A stretch of 64,000 bases of DNA from Streptomyces soli (GCF_003999195.1 NZ_RJVR01000189.1:62001-126000), one strand, 5' to 3'; positions 7,188-17,175 are shown, counted from the stretch's first letter. Program-made: numbers and translations. The notes: generated from the letters alone by a model not told the origin.

Positions 7188-8714
7188 TTACTCCTCGTCC
7201 TCGATCCAGCCCATGGTCCGCTCGACGGCCTTGAGCCAGCTCTTGTACTCGCGGTCACGCTGGGCCGCGTCCATGTTGGGCGTCCACTCGGCGGCCCGGC
7301 GCCAGTTGGCGCGCAGCTCGTCGGTGTCCGCCCAGAAGCCGACGGCCAGGCCGGCGGCGTATGCGGCGCCCAGGCAGGTGGTCTCGGCGACCATGGGGCG
7401 CACCACGGGCGCGTCCAGGAAGTCGGCGAGGGTCTGCATCAGCAGGTTGTTGGAGGTCATGCCGCCGTCGACCTTGACCGCGGCCAGCTCGACGCCGGAG
7501 TCCTTGGTCATGGCGTCGACGATCTCGCGGGTCTGCCAGGCGGTGGCCTCCAGGACGGCACGGGCGATGTGCGCCTTGGTGACGTACCGGGTCAGGCCGG
7601 CGATGACGCCACGGGCGTCGGAGCGCCAGTGCGGGGCGAACAGACCGGAGAAGGCCGGCACGAAGTAGGCGCCGCCGTTGTCGTCCACCGACAGGGCCAG
7701 CGTCTCGATCTCGGCCGCGCTCTTGATCAGGCCCATCTGGTCCCGCATCCACTGCACCAGCGAACCGGTGACCGCGATCGAGCCCTCGAGCGCGTAGACC
7801 GGCTTCTGGTCGCCGATCCGGTAGCCGACCGTGGTCAGCAGGCCGTTGTACGAATTGACCGGCGTCTCACCCGTGTTCATCAGCAGGAAGGTGCCGGTGC
7901 CGTACGTCGACTTGGCCTCGCCCTCGGCGAAACAGGTCTGGCCGAACAGGGCCGCCTGCTGGTCACCCAGCGCGGAGGCGACGGGGATGCCGGCCAGCAG
8001 GCCGCCGACGGCGTGGCCGTAGACCTCGGCGGAGGAGCGGATCTCCGGCAGGACGGCGGCCGGGATGTCCATGGAGGAGAGGATCTTCTCGTCCCACTGG
8101 AGGGTCGCCAGGTTCATCAGCAGGGTGCGCGAGGCGTTGGTGACGTCGGTGACGTGCACGCCGCCGTCCGGGCCGCCGGTGAGGTTCCAGATCACCCAGC
8201 TGTCCATGGTGCCGAACAGGATCTCGCCGCGCTCGGCGCGCTCGCGCAGGCCCTCGACGTTGTCCAGCAGCCAGCGGATCTTCGGGCCGGCGAAGTAGGA
8301 GGCCAGCGGCAGGCCCGTCTCGCGGCGGAAGCGGTCCTGGCCGACATTGCGGCCGAGCTCCTTGCACAGGGCGTCGGTGCGAGTGTCCTGCCAGACCAGG
8401 GCGTTGTGCACCGGCTCGCCGGTCGCCTTGTCCCACAGCAGCGTGGTCTCACGCTGGTTGGTGATGCCGATCGCCTTCACGTCGGCGGAGGTGATGCCCG
8501 CCTTGGTGACGGCCCCGTCGACAACCTCCTGGACGTTGGTCCAGATCTCGGCGGCGTCGTGCTCGACCCAGCCCGGCTTCGGGAAGATCTGCTCGTGCTC
8601 CTTCTGGTCGACCGCGACGATCCGGCCGTCCTTGTCGAAGACGATGCAGCGGGACGAGGTGGTGCCCTGGTCGATCGCGGCGATGAACGGACCAGTGGTG
8701 TGTGCGTCGGTCAC
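7188..8714 (-). CDS. glpK: glycerol kinase
   Basis: ATP-dependent phosphorylation of glycerol to glycerol-3-phosphate in the cytoplasm. This 508-residue FGGY-family kinase has [14 protein letters not shown] (14-27), the glycerol-binding NQRETT and WQDTRT segments, [31 protein letters not shown] and the [12 protein letters not shown] nucleotide loop. GTG at 8714 follows TTGAGGAGCACATC, a good ribosome site; in-frame sequence further up is glpF read out of frame. It lies 32 bases after glpF and 7 bases before glpD. Confidence 0.96.
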   Translation of the reverse strand: MTDAHTTGPFIAAIDQGTTSSRCIVFDKDGRIVAVDQKEHEQIFPKPGWVEHDAAEIWTNVQEVVDGAVTKAGITSADVKAIGITNQRETTLLWDKATGEPVHNALVWQDTRTDALCKELGRNVGQDRFRRETGLPLASYFAGPKIRWLLDNVEGLRERAERGEILFGTMDSWVIWNLTGGPDGGVHVTDVTNASRTLLMNLATLQWDEKILSSMDIPAAVLPEIRSSAEVYGHAVGGLLAGIPVASALGDQQAALFGQTCFAEGEAKSTYGTGTFLLMNTGETPVNSYNGLLTTVGYRIGDQKPVYALEGSIAVTGSLVQWMRDQMGLIKSAAEIETLALSVDDNGGAYFVPAFSGLFAPHWRSDARGVIAGLTRYVTKAHIARAVLEATAWQTREIVDAMTKDSGVELAAVKVDGGMTSNNLLMQTLADFLDAPVVRPMVAETTCLGAAYAAGLAVGFWADTDELRANWRRAAEWTPNMDAAQRDREYKSWLKAVERTMGWIEDEE

Positions 8715-8746
8715 GATGTGCTCCTCAAATCCTGGGACTCGGGCGG

Positions 8747-9505
8747 TCAGAACGCGATCTTGTACAGGCCGGCGGCAAGCGCCGCCCCCACTATCGGGCC
8801 GACGACGGGGATCCAGGCGTATCGCCAGTCCGATCCGCCCTTGTTCGGCAGCGGCAGCAGGGCGTGCACGATGCGCGGGCCGAGGTCGCGGGCCGGGTTG
8901 ATGGCGTAACCGGTGGGACCGCCGAGCGACAGGCCGATGCCGACCACGACAAGGGCGACCATCATGGTGCCGGTGCCGGAGACGGCCAGGCCCTTGGTGA
9001 GGCCGAGGGTCAGGATGAACAGGACCAGCACGAAGGTGCCGATGATCTCGGTGGCCAGGTTCTGGACCGTGTTGCGGATCTCGGGGCCGGTGGAGAAGAT
9101 GCCGAGCACCGGACCGGCCGGGCTGTTGCTGTTCTTGGCGAGCGCCGCGATCTCGGGGTCGTTCATGTGGGCCTTGAACTGGCCGTAGTACGCGACCCAG
9201 ACCAGCGCTGCGCCGATCATCGCGCCGAGGAGCTGGCCGGCCAGGTAGACCGGGACCTTGCTCCACTGGCCGGTGTCGATGGCCAGACCGATGGTCACTG
9301 CCGGGTTCAGGTGGGCGCCGGAGAGGCTGCCCGAGATGTAGGCACCGGTCAGGACGGCGAAGCCCCACCCGAAGGCGATGGCCACCCATCCGGCGTTCCG
9401 GGCCTTGGAGCTCTTGAGGGTGACCGCCGCGCAGACACCGGCACCGAGAAGTATGAGTATGGCGGTACCGATGGTCTCGCCGATGAAGATCTTGTCGCTG
9501 GACAC
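8747..9505 (-). CDS. glpF: glycerol uptake facilitator (aquaglyceroporin)
   Basis: Membrane channel of the MIP family for glycerol entry, 252 residues with six membrane spans. Both pore half-helices are present: HLNPAVT (66-72) and [13 protein letters not shown] (199-211). The aspartate after NPAR is the mark of glycerol rather than water channels. GTG at 9505 is preceded by AAAGGAG. First gene of the structural part of the operon. A GylR-type operator candidate lies about 80 bases upstream at 9587-9603. Confidence 0.95.
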   Translation of the reverse strand: MSSDKIFIGETIGTAILILLGAGVCAAVTLKSSKARNAGWVAIAFGWGFAVLTGAYISGSLSGAHLNPAVTIGLAIDTGQWSKVPVYLAGQLLGAMIGAALVWVAYYGQFKAHMNDPEIAALAKNSNSPAGPVLGIFSTGPEIRNTVQNLATEIIGTFVLVLFILTLGLTKGLAVSGTGTMMVALVVVGIGLSLGGPTGYAINPARDLGPRIVHALLPLPNKGGSDWRYAWIPVVGPIVGAALAAGLYKIAF

Positions 9506-9586
9506 CCGCGACTCCTTTGTCCTTCGTCCAGGGGAGGGGCTACCGGCGGTCTGGACTTCGCGCATCCTACCGACTCCGTCGGTCGG

Positions 9587-9603
9587 TGTTCGACAATGTC
9601 GAC
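9587..9603 (-). promoter_or_regulatory. candidate GylR operator in front of glpF
   Basis: On the minus strand this reads GTCGACATTGTCGAACA. It matches GTCGACAATGTTGAACA upstream of gylR (10491-10507) at 15 of 17 positions. The two copies sit just before the two transcription units that GylR is known to control in Streptomyces. That GylR binds this sequence is an inference. Confidence 0.55.
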
Positions 9604-9694
9604 CGCCGAACGGAAGTTTTCATCCGCGCTGCGGCACGCGTCAAGAGGTCTGTGAGGAAGGACTCTTGAAAGTACGAAAAGTCTCACTAACGTC

Positions 9695-10459
9695 TCAGAA
9701 ACGTCCGGCGCCCAGATCGCGGGACACCGAGCGCGCGCAATCCCGTACCGCGGCGACGAGTTGGGCCCGGATGTCGCCGTCCTCGCACACCCGCTCCACG
9801 GCGCCGGTGATCGCCACCGCGCCCACCGGCACCTTGCGCCGGTCGTGGATCGGTGCGGCGATCGACGCCACCCCGTCCCAGGTCTCCTCCAGGTCCGAGG
9901 CCCAGCCCCGGGCGCGGGTCAGGTCGAGCACGCCCTCGAGGTCGGGCAGCTCGGTGATGGTGCGCGGGGTCAGTGGCTCGCGCTTCAGGTCGGTGAGTTC
10001 GTTGTGCGCGACCGGGTCGTACGCCGAAAGAACCTTGCCCAGGGCGCTGCTGTGCAGCGGGTGCATGGCCCCGACCTCCAGTACCTGCCGGCTGTCGTCG
10101 GGCCGGAAGACATGGTGCACGATGAGCACGCCCTGCTGGTGCAGCACCCCGAGGTAGACCGCCTCGCCGCTGGAGCGGGCCAGGTCGTCCGTCCAGACCA
10201 GGGCGCGGGCCCGCAGCTCGTGGACGTCCAGGTAGCTGTTGCCCAGCCGGAGCAGCTCGGCGCCCAGCTGGTACTTGCCGGATGCCGCGTCCTGCTCGAC
10301 GAACCCCTCCTGCTGCAGGGTGCGCAGGATCCCGTGGGCCGTGCCCTTGGCGAGCCCCAGTGACGAGGCCACGTCCGACAGGCCGAGCCGCCGCTCCCCG
10401 CCCGCGAGCAGCCGCAGGATCGCGGCCGCCCTGGTGAGCGACTGGATGGGTCCTGGCAT
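9695..10459 (-). CDS. gylR: IclR-family regulator of the glycerol operon
   Basis: A 254-residue IclR-type protein very similar in its visible motifs to Streptomyces GylR, the glycerol-inducible repressor of gylCAB(X). The N-terminal winged helix-turn-helix is SLTRAAAILRLL, LSDVASSLGLAKGTAHGILRTLQQEGFV, followed by the IclR effector domain (SSGEAVYLGVLHQQG, HPLHSSALGKVLSAYDP, SIAAPIHDRR). ATG at 10459 has a GGAAGG ribosome site; an upstream in-frame ATG lacks one. It lies on the same strand, 189 bases before glpF, the known gylR-gyl operon order. Two operator-like repeats sit in its promoter. Confidence 0.94.
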   Translation of the reverse strand: MPGPIQSLTRAAAILRLLAGGERRLGLSDVASSLGLAKGTAHGILRTLQQEGFVEQDAASGKYQLGAELLRLGNSYLDVHELRARALVWTDDLARSSGEAVYLGVLHQQGVLIVHHVFRPDDSRQVLEVGAMHPLHSSALGKVLSAYDPVAHNELTDLKREPLTPRTITELPDLEGVLDLTRARGWASDLEETWDGVASIAAPIHDRRKVPVGAVAITGAVERVCEDGDIRAQLVAAVRDCARSVSRDLGAGRF

Positions 10460-10490
10460 GAAACACCTTCCGTAATGACGCCAGACATGG

Positions 10491-10526
10491 GTCGACAATG
10501 TTGAACAACGTCAGACCATGTCGACC
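10491..10526 (-). promoter_or_regulatory. candidate GylR operator region upstream of gylR
   Basis: Contains GTCGACAATGTTGAACA (10491-10507), matching the site in front of glpF, and a nearby ATGTCGAC half-site (10519-10526) in the opposite orientation. The site lies 32 bases upstream of the gylR start, consistent with autoregulation. It could also be read by a regulator of the divergent metH. Confidence 0.5.
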
Positions 10527-10676
10527 CCATCTTGTCAGAGTCGATTCTGACACCTACCGTCCGCCCCTCGGAATCCCCAGGACCCGGTTCTGTCCGCGCG
10601 TTAGTCTGGCCCGGTGCGGGCCCGATCAATTCGGACACGCAAAGCCGACAGCCGTCGCATCCCAGGGAGCACATTC

Positions 10677-13600
10677 ATGGCCTCGCCGTCCCCCTCGTCC
10701 GCCAGCACCGCCCGAGCCACAGCGCTCCGCGAGGCCCTCGCCACCCGTGTCGTGGTGGCCGACGGCGCGATGGGCACCATGCTCCAGTCGCACGACCCCT
10801 CCCTCGACGACTTCCAAGGGCTCGAGGGCTGCAACGAGGTCCTGAACGTCACCCGCCCGGACATCGTCCGATCGGTGCACGAGGAGTACTTCGCGGTCGG
10901 CGTGGACTGCGTCGAGACCAACAGCTTCGGCGCCAACCTGGCAGCGCTGGGGGAGTACGACGTCGCCGACCGCATCTACGAGCTCTCCGAGGCCGGCGCC
11001 CGCATCGCCCGCGAGGTCGCCGACGACTTCGCCGCCGACGGCCGCCCCCGCTGGGTGCTCGGCTCCGTCGGCCCCGGCACCAAGCTGCCGACCCTCGGCC
11101 ACGCCCCGTACGAGACGCTGCGCGACGGCTACGAGCAGAACGTCGCCGGCCTCATCGCGGGCGGCGCCGACGCGGTCCTGATCGAGACCTCCCAGGACCT
11201 GCTGCAGATCAAGGCCTCGGTCATCGGCGCGAAGCGCGCCATGCGGGCCGCGGGCCTGGAGCTGCCGCTGCTCTGCCAGGTCGCGGTGGAGACCACCGGC
11301 ACCATGCTGCTCGGCTCGGAGATCGGCGCCGCGCTCACCGCGCTGGAGCCGCTGGGCATTGACATGATCGGCCTGAACTGCTCCACCGGCCCCGCCGAGA
11401 TGAGCGAGCACCTGCGCTACCTGGCCCGGCACGCCCGAGTGGGCGTTTCCTGCATGCCCAACGCCGGACTGCCCGTGCTCACCAAGGACGGGGCGCACTT
11501 CCCGCTCAGCCCCGTCGAGCTGGCGGACGCGCAGGAGACCTTCGTACGCGAATACGGACTGTCCCTGGTCGGCGGCTGCTGCGGCACGACCCCCGAGCAC
11601 CTGCGCCATGTGGTCGAGCGGGTCCAGGGCCACGACCTCACCCCCCGCCGGGCGCGTCCCGAGCCCGGCGCCGCCTCCCTCTACCAGACGGTGCCGTTCC
11701 GTCAGGACACCTCGTACCTGGCCATCGGCGAGCGCACCAACGCCAACGGCTCCAAGAAGTTCCGCGAGGCCATGCTCGAGAGCCGCTGGGACGACTGCGT
11801 GGAGATGGCCCGCGAGCAGATCCGCGAGGGCGCCCACCTGCTGGACCTCTGCGTGGACTACGTGGGCCGCGACGGCGTCGCCGACATGAAGGAGATCGCC
11901 GGACGCTTCGCCACCGCCTCCACCCTGCCGATCGTGCTGGACTCCACCGAGCCGGCCGTCCTGCGCGCCGGACTGGAGAAGCTCGGCGGCCGCGCGGTGA
12001 TCAACTCGGTGAACTACGAGGACGGCGACGGCCCCGAGTCCCGCTTCGCCCGCATCACCTCCCTGGCGGTCGAACACGGCGCGGCGCTGATCGCGCTCAC
12101 CATCGACGAGGAGGGGCAGGCCCGTACCCCCGAGCACAAGGTCGCGATCGCCGAGCGGCTGATCGCCGACCTCACCGGCAACTGGGGCGTGCGTGAGTCC
12201 GACATCCTCATCGACTGCCTGACCTTCACCATCTGCACCGGCCAGGAGGAGTCCCGCAAGGACGGCCTCAACACCATCGAGGCCATCCGCGAGCTCAAGC
12301 GCCGCCACCCGGACGTCCAGACCACCCTGGGCCTGTCCAACATCTCCTTCGGCCTCAACCCGGCGGCCCGCGTGGTACTCAACTCGGTCTTCCTCAACGA
12401 GTGCGTGCAGGCCGGCCTCGATTCCGCCATCGTCCACGCCTCCAAGATCCTGCCGATCGCCCGGATCCCCGAGGAGCAGCGCGAGGTCGCCCTCGACCTG
12501 GTCTACGACCGCCGCCGCGAGGGCTACGACCCGCTGCAGGCCTTCCTGGAGCTGTTCGAGGGCGTCGACCTGAAGTCCGTCAAGGCCGGCCGCGCCGAGG
12601 AACTGGCCGCCCTGCCACTGGACGAGCGCCTGCAGCGCCGCATTATCGACGGCGAGAAGAACGGCCTGGAGGCCGACCTCGACGAGGCCCTGACGACCCG
12701 CCCCGCTCTCGATATCGTCAACGTCACCCTCCTGGAGGGCATGAAGGTCGTCGGCGAGCTCTTCGGCTCGGGCCAGATGCAGCTGCCCTTCGTGCTCCAG
12801 TCCGCCGAGGTCATGAAGACCGCGGTGGCCTACCTGGAGCCGCACATGGAGAAGACCGACGACCAGGGCAAGGGCACCATCGTGCTCGCCACGGTCCGCG
12901 GCGACGTCCATGACATCGGCAAGAACCTGGTGGACATCATCCTGTCCAACAACGGCTACACCGTGGTCAACCTCGGCATCAAGCAGCCCGTCTCGGCGAT
13001 CCTCGACGCCGCCCAGGAGCACCGCGCCGACGTCATCGGCATGTCGGGCCTCCTGGTCAAGTCCACGGTGATCATGAAGGAGAACCTGGAGGAGCTCAAC
13101 CAGCGCAAGCTCGCCGCCGACTACCCCGTCATCCTCGGCGGGGCCGCGCTGACCCGGGCGTACGTCGAGCAGGACCTCCACGAGATCTACGAGGGCGAAG
13201 TCCGCTACGCCCGCGACGCCTTCGAGGGCCTGCGCCTCATGGACGCCCTCATCGGGGTCAAGCGTGGCGTCCCCGGAGCCGTACTCCCCGAACTCAAGCA
13301 GCGCCGGGTGCCCAAGCGGGACCTGCCGGTGGAGGAGCCGGAGGAGAACCGCGGCCAGATCCGCTCCGACGTCGCCGTCGACAACCCCGTCCCCACCCCG
13401 CCCTTCTGGGGCTCGCGGGTCGTCAAGGGCATCCCGCTCAAGGACTACGCCTCCTGGCTGGACGAGGGCGCCCTCTTCAAGGGCCAGTGGGGCCTGAAGC
13501 AGGCCCGCGCCGGCGGCCCGAGCTACGAGGAGCTGGTGGAGACCGAGGGCCGGCCCCGGCTGCGCGGGCTGCTGGACCGGATGCAGACCGACGGGCTGCT

Positions 13601-14180
13601 GGAGGCCGCCGTCACGTACGGCTACTTCCCCTGCGTGTCCAAGGGCGACGACCTGATCATCCTGGGCGACGACGGCACCGAGCGCACCCGCTTCACCTTC
13701 CCCCGCCAGCGCCGTGGCCGCCGCCTCTGCCTGGCCGACTTCTTCCGCCCGGAGGAGTCCGGCCAGACCGACGTCGTCGGCCTGCAGGTCGTCACCGTCG
13801 GCAACAAGGTCTCCGAGGCGGCCAACGAGCTGTTCGCCACAGACTCCTACCGCGACTACCTGGAGCTCCACGGCCTGTCCGTCCAGCTCGCCGAGGCCCT
13901 CGCCGAGTACTGGCACGCCCGGGTCCGCGCCGAGCTGGGCTTCGCCTCCGAGGACCCGGACGACGTCGAGGACATGTTCGCCCTGAAGTACCGGGGAGCC
14001 CGCTTCTCCCTCGGCTACGGCGCCTGCCCGGAGCTCGAGGACCGCGCCAAGATCGCCGAGCTGCTCGAACCCCAGCGGATCGGCGTCGTGCTCTCCGAGG
14101 AGTTCCAGCTGCACCCCGAGCAGTCCACGGACGCCATCGTCATCCACCACCCCGAGGCCAAGTACTTCAACGCCCGCTAG
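10677..14180 (+). CDS. metH: cobalamin-dependent methionine synthase
   Basis: Transfers a methyl group from methyltetrahydrofolate to homocysteine through cobalamin. All four modules are present in 1167 residues. The homocysteine domain comes first, with zinc cysteines C235 (GLNCSTG) and C301-C302 (GGCCGTTPEH). The pterin domain follows (IGERTNANGSKKF, IVLDSTEP). The B12 domain carries DVHDIGKN at 743-750, H745 being the cobalt ligand, and the C-terminal AdoMet reactivation domain ends in HPEAKYFNAR. ATG at 10677 follows CAGGGAGC; an earlier in-frame ATG has no ribosome site. No B12 riboswitch was recognised in the 217 bases between it and gylR. Confidence 0.97.
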   Translation: MASPSPSSASTARATALREALATRVVVADGAMGTMLQSHDPSLDDFQGLEGCNEVLNVTRPDIVRSVHEEYFAVGVDCVETNSFGANLAALGEYDVADRIYELSEAGARIAREVADDFAADGRPRWVLGSVGPGTKLPTLGHAPYETLRDGYEQNVAGLIAGGADAVLIETSQDLLQIKASVIGAKRAMRAAGLELPLLCQVAVETTGTMLLGSEIGAALTALEPLGIDMIGLNCSTGPAEMSEHLRYLARHARVGVSCMPNAGLPVLTKDGAHFPLSPVELADAQETFVREYGLSLVGGCCGTTPEHLRHVVERVQGHDLTPRRARPEPGAASLYQTVPFRQDTSYLAIGERTNANGSKKFREAMLESRWDDCVEMAREQIREGAHLLDLCVDYVGRDGVADMKEIAGRFATASTLPIVLDSTEPAVLRAGLEKLGGRAVINSVNYEDGDGPESRFARITSLAVEHGAALIALTIDEEGQARTPEHKVAIAERLIADLTGNWGVRESDILIDCLTFTICTGQEESRKDGLNTIEAIRELKRRHPDVQTTLGLSNISFGLNPAARVVLNSVFLNECVQAGLDSAIVHASKILPIARIPEEQREVALDLVYDRRREGYDPLQAFLELFEGVDLKSVKAGRAEELAALPLDERLQRRIIDGEKNGLEADLDEALTTRPALDIVNVTLLEGMKVVGELFGSGQMQLPFVLQSAEVMKTAVAYLEPHMEKTDDQGKGTIVLATVRGDVHDIGKNLVDIILSNNGYTVVNLGIKQPVSAILDAAQEHRADVIGMSGLLVKSTVIMKENLEELNQRKLAADYPVILGGAALTRAYVEQDLHEIYEGEVRYARDAFEGLRLMDALIGVKRGVPGAVLPELKQRRVPKRDLPVEEPEENRGQIRSDVAVDNPVPTPPFWGSRVVKGIPLKDYASWLDEGALFKGQWGLKQARAGGPSYEELVETEGRPRLRGLLDRMQTDGLLEAAVTYGYFPCVSKGDDLIILGDDGTERTRFTFPRQRRGRRLCLADFFRPEESGQTDVVGLQVVTVGNKVSEAANELFATDSYRDYLELHGLSVQLAEALAEYWHARVRAELGFASEDPDDVEDMFALKYRGARFSLGYGACPELEDRAKIAELLEPQRIGVVLSEEFQLHPEQSTDAIVIHHPEAKYFNAR

Positions 14181-14279
14181 AGCGCAGCCCAGAGGCACTC
14201 ACGGGCCGTCCACGACGCGCCCACGACCCGCCCCGGAGGCACTTCCGCCGCCGGCGACGTAGACTGGACGGTCCGGTAG

Positions 14280-14326
14280 AGGCCGGTCGCCCCGCCCCAC
14301 CACCGTGGAGCCATGGCGACCGGCCT
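14280..14326 (+). promoter_or_regulatory. leader hairpin before the HAD phosphatase gene
   Basis: Perfect 12-bp inverted repeat, AGGCCGGTCGCC at 14280-14291 and its complement at 14315-14326, with a 23-base loop. It ends 36 bases before the next start codon. A plausible -10 and transcript start (TAGACT near 14260) lie just upstream, so the hairpin would be in the mRNA leader. It may equally be the metH terminator. Confidence 0.4.
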
Positions 14327-14361
14327 TCGTCTCCCCCTGGACAGCGCGAGGAGTGGGCCGT

Positions 14362-15063
14362 ATGACCAGCACGATTCCCGCCGTGGACAGCCGCCCGGCT
14401 GACGGTTCCGCCCTGCAGGCCGTACTCCTGGACATGGACGGCACCCTCGTCGACACCGAGGGCTTCTGGTGGGATGCGGAGGTCGAGGTCTTCGCCGAGC
14501 TGGGCCACGCCATCGACGAGATCCACCGCGAGGTGGTGGTCGGCGGCCCGATGGCCCGCAGCCTGGGCCACCTGATCTCGGTCACCGGCGCCGACGCCAC
14601 CCTCGCCGAGCTGTCGGCGCTGATCAATGTGCGCTTCGCCGAGCTGATCGGCCGGGGCGTCCCCCTGATGCCGGGCGCGCGGCGGCTGCTGACCGAACTC
14701 GGTGCCCATGGGGTGCCCACAGCGCTGGTCTCGGCCTCCCAGCGGCATGTGATCGACTCCGTACTGCGGTCGCTGGGGCACGAGCACTTCGCGCTGTCGA
14801 TCGCGGGCGACGAGGTCTCCAGGACCAAGCCGCACCCCGAGCCGTACCTGCTCGCGGCGGCCCGGCTGGGGGCCGATCCGGCGCGCTGCGTGGTCATCGA
14901 GGACACCCCGACCGGAGTGGCGGCGGCGGAGGCGGCCGGCTGCCAGGTGGTGGCCGTGCCCTCGATCGCGCCGATCCCGAAAGCGCCCGGACGTACCGTC
15001 GTGCCCTCACTGGAACACGTGGACCTGCCTTTTCTGCGCTCTCTGATTACGTCCGTGCACTGA
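14362..15063 (+). CDS. HAD-family phosphatase (beta-phosphoglucomutase-like)
   Basis: A 233-residue haloacid-dehalogenase hydrolase with a cap of the phosphoglucomutase/phosphatase type. Motif I is LLDMDGTLVDTEGFWWD (nucleophile D24, acid D26), motif II is ALVSASQ, motif III is the lysine in RTKPHPEPYLLAAARLG and motif IV is VVIEDTPTGVAAAEAAG. It would dephosphorylate a small phosphorylated metabolite; the substrate cannot be read from sequence. ATG at 14362 has GCGAGGAG upstream. It follows metH on the same strand with a 181-base gap and is followed by a hairpin. Confidence 0.9.
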   Translation: MTSTIPAVDSRPADGSALQAVLLDMDGTLVDTEGFWWDAEVEVFAELGHAIDEIHREVVVGGPMARSLGHLISVTGADATLAELSALINVRFAELIGRGVPLMPGARRLLTELGAHGVPTALVSASQRHVIDSVLRSLGHEHFALSIAGDEVSRTKPHPEPYLLAAARLGADPARCVVIEDTPTGVAAAEAAGCQVVAVPSIAPIPKAPGRTVVPSLEHVDLPFLRSLITSVH

Positions 15064-15067
15064 GAGT

Positions 15068-15100
15068 GCGCCCATAACCGGCTTTCGGAACTGTGGGCGC
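15068..15100 (+). terminator. terminator after the HAD gene
   Basis: GCGCCCA at 15068-15074 pairs with TGGGCGC at 15094-15100, and CCG/CGG pair further in around CCGGCTTTCGG. It starts 5 bases after the stop codon. No long T run follows, as is common in Streptomyces. Confidence 0.65.
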
Positions 15101-15573
15101 CTGACCGATCGTTTTCCGTGACGAATGCGCCTGTCCGAATTCATCTACCCGGCAAAAACAACGGACGCGTGATTCTTGTCACGTCAATGCCCGTCGACAG
15201 GCGGCCCGTTGAATGCTGCGCGCCCCCGACCGGAGTCGCCGGCGGGGTCGTTGTGTCCCCTTTGCTGCCCTAACCCACCAGATCGTTCCCGTGTTCGGAT
15301 ATCGGAGTGGCGCACCCCGTTACAGGCCCGTGATTCGCGCTCGGCTTCCCCGTGTTCCAGCGACGTCGGGGCTTCGAAGTACTGTCCTGGCACGTCAACA
15401 CCGCTGCCGTCACGGCTTCCACCCAAGTTCGCCCCATCTTCGGTGCCGCACCTTCGCATTCTCGGTATCGTCGCTCAAGTGTGCGAGCCCCCACCCTCCG
15501 TCGGCGGCCGGCATCTTGACGTACCAGTACGACACAGCACGGCCGCAGGCCGGAAACAGGGAGAACAACGAGG
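15101..15573. other. intergenic region upstream of the binding-protein genes
   Basis: 473 bases without a convincing gene. Open frames here (for example 15176-15577 on the plus strand) are cysteine- and proline-rich with poor codon bias and no recognisable domain. The stretch probably holds a long promoter/leader for the following lipoprotein gene; a GGGAG ribosome site lies 10 bases before its start. No strong repeat or hairpin was found besides the terminator at its left end. Confidence 0.5.
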
Positions 15574-17169
15574 ATGAAGCGCAAGCTACTGGTGCTGCCG
15601 GCCCTGGTGGGTCTGATCGCGCCCGTACTGGCTGGTTGCGGGGGCTCCGGCGGCAGCGGTTCCAGCGACAAGGCCATCGTCGTCGGCAGTACGGATTCCA
15701 TCGTTGTCTCGAAGGACAATCCGGCGCCGCTCGACCCGGCCACCTCGTACGACGCGGCCACCTGGAACATCCTGTCCAACACGTTCCAGATGCTGCTGCG
15801 CCTCCCGCGCAGCGGCACCACGCCGGAGCCCGACGCCGCCAAGAGCTGCGCATTCTCCGACACGCAGTCAGAGACCTACCGGTGCACGCTCCGTGACGGC
15901 CTGACCTTCTCCAACGGGGACGCGCTTACTGCCGAGGACGTGAAGTACTCCTTCGAGCGGATGCTCAAGATCAACAGCGACCTCGGCCCGGCCAGCCTGC
16001 TGTCCGGTCTCAAGAAGGTCGAGACCCCGAACGACAAGACCGTGGTCTTCGACCTCAAGGCTCCCGACGCCACCTTCCCGTACAAGCTGGCCACGCCTGC
16101 CGGGGCCATCGTGGACGGCCAGGTGTACCAGCCCGACAAGCCGTACGACGGCCTCAAGGTCCTCGGCTCGGGCCCGTACAAGCTGGATTCCTTCAACCAG
16201 GGTGACAGTGCTGTCCTCTCGAAGAACGACAGCTACAAGGGCAATGTCACCCTGAAGAACAGCAAGATCGAAGTGAAGTTCTTCGACGACTCCAGCAAGA
16301 TGAAGGACGCGCTCGCTGCCGGCACCATCGATGTCGTGGCAGGCTCCACCGCCTTCAAGCCGGCCGAGATCCAGTCCATGCAGGACGGCAAGGTCAAGGG
16401 CGTCACGCTCACCGAGGGCTCCGGCACCGAGACCCGCTACCTCGTCTTCAACACCAAGTTCCAGTCCGTGCAGCCCAAGGCCGTCCGCGAGGCCGTCGCC
16501 GACATCCTCGACCGGTCGACGCTGGCCCGCGACACGTACCAGCGCACCGTGGACCCCCTGTACTCGATCGTTCCGCAGGGCATCAGCGGCCACAAGAACT
16601 CTTTTTACAACCTCTACGGTGAGCCGAGCACGACCAAGGCGTCGCAGGTGCTGCAGAGCGCCAACATCTCCACCCCGGTGAAGATCACGTATACGTACCG
16701 GACCACCGCCGGCTCCTCGGCCGGCGAGGAAGCCCTCTGGCTGCAGAAGTCGCTCAACGCCACCGGGCTGTTCGACGTCAGCCTCAAGAAGGTGGACTAC
16801 GGCACCTTCGTCGGCAACGCGATCAAGGGCAAGTACGCCTTCTACGGCATCGGCTGGGCCCCCGACTTCCCCGACGCCGACAACTACATCGCCCCCTTCA
16901 TCAGCGACAACTTCCTGCAACTGCCCTACACGAGCCCCACCATCACCGGCACACTGCTCCCGCACACCCGCGAGCAGGCGGCCCGTGAAACCACGTCCAG
17001 CGACTTCGGCAAGATGCAGGACATCGTCGCGAAGGACATCCCGCTCATCCCGCTCTGGCAGGCCAAGGGTTACGTGGCCTCCCGTTCCGACATCACCGGT
17101 GTCGAGTGGGTTCTTAACTCTTCCTCCACAATCCAGTACTGGGAACTGGGCCGCGGCATGACAGGATGA
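15574..17169 (+). CDS. family 5 extracellular solute-binding lipoprotein (peptide/nickel type), copy 1
   Basis: Lipid-anchored binding protein of a DppA/OppA-type ABC importer, 531 residues. A signal peptide ends in the lipobox LAGC with C22. The family 5 pattern follows: LDPATSYDAATWNILSNTFQ, then FSNGDALTAEDVKYSFERML (the family signature) and DFPDADNYIAPF near the C terminus. It is a paralogue of the next gene, with long stretches of matching sequence, and is separated from it by an intrinsic terminator. No permease or ATPase gene is adjacent. Ligand unknown; peptides are the usual guess. Confidence 0.93.
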   Translation: MKRKLLVLPALVGLIAPVLAGCGGSGGSGSSDKAIVVGSTDSIVVSKDNPAPLDPATSYDAATWNILSNTFQMLLRLPRSGTTPEPDAAKSCAFSDTQSETYRCTLRDGLTFSNGDALTAEDVKYSFERMLKINSDLGPASLLSGLKKVETPNDKTVVFDLKAPDATFPYKLATPAGAIVDGQVYQPDKPYDGLKVLGSGPYKLDSFNQGDSAVLSKNDSYKGNVTLKNSKIEVKFFDDSSKMKDALAAGTIDVVAGSTAFKPAEIQSMQDGKVKGVTLTEGSGTETRYLVFNTKFQSVQPKAVREAVADILDRSTLARDTYQRTVDPLYSIVPQGISGHKNSFYNLYGEPSTTKASQVLQSANISTPVKITYTYRTTAGSSAGEEALWLQKSLNATGLFDVSLKKVDYGTFVGNAIKGKYAFYGIGWAPDFPDADNYIAPFISDNFLQLPYTSPTITGTLLPHTREQAARETTSSDFGKMQDIVAKDIPLIPLWQAKGYVASRSDITGVEWVLNSSSTIQYWELGRGMTG

Positions 17170-17175
17170 CCCACC

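Noticed and set aside
10460-10676. Cobalamin riboswitch expected before metH
   Set aside because: Only about 200 bases are available and no B12-box-like core was recognised; the space is taken by operator-like repeats.
10626-14198. 1190-codon minus-strand open frame across metH
   Set aside because: It is the mirror of the strongly biased metH codon pattern; the plus-strand protein has all methionine synthase motifs.
15176-15577. 133-codon plus-strand open frame before the binding-protein gene
   Set aside because: Composition is rich in proline, serine, arginine and cysteine with no domain, third-position GC is not gene-like, and it overlaps the ribosome site of the next gene.
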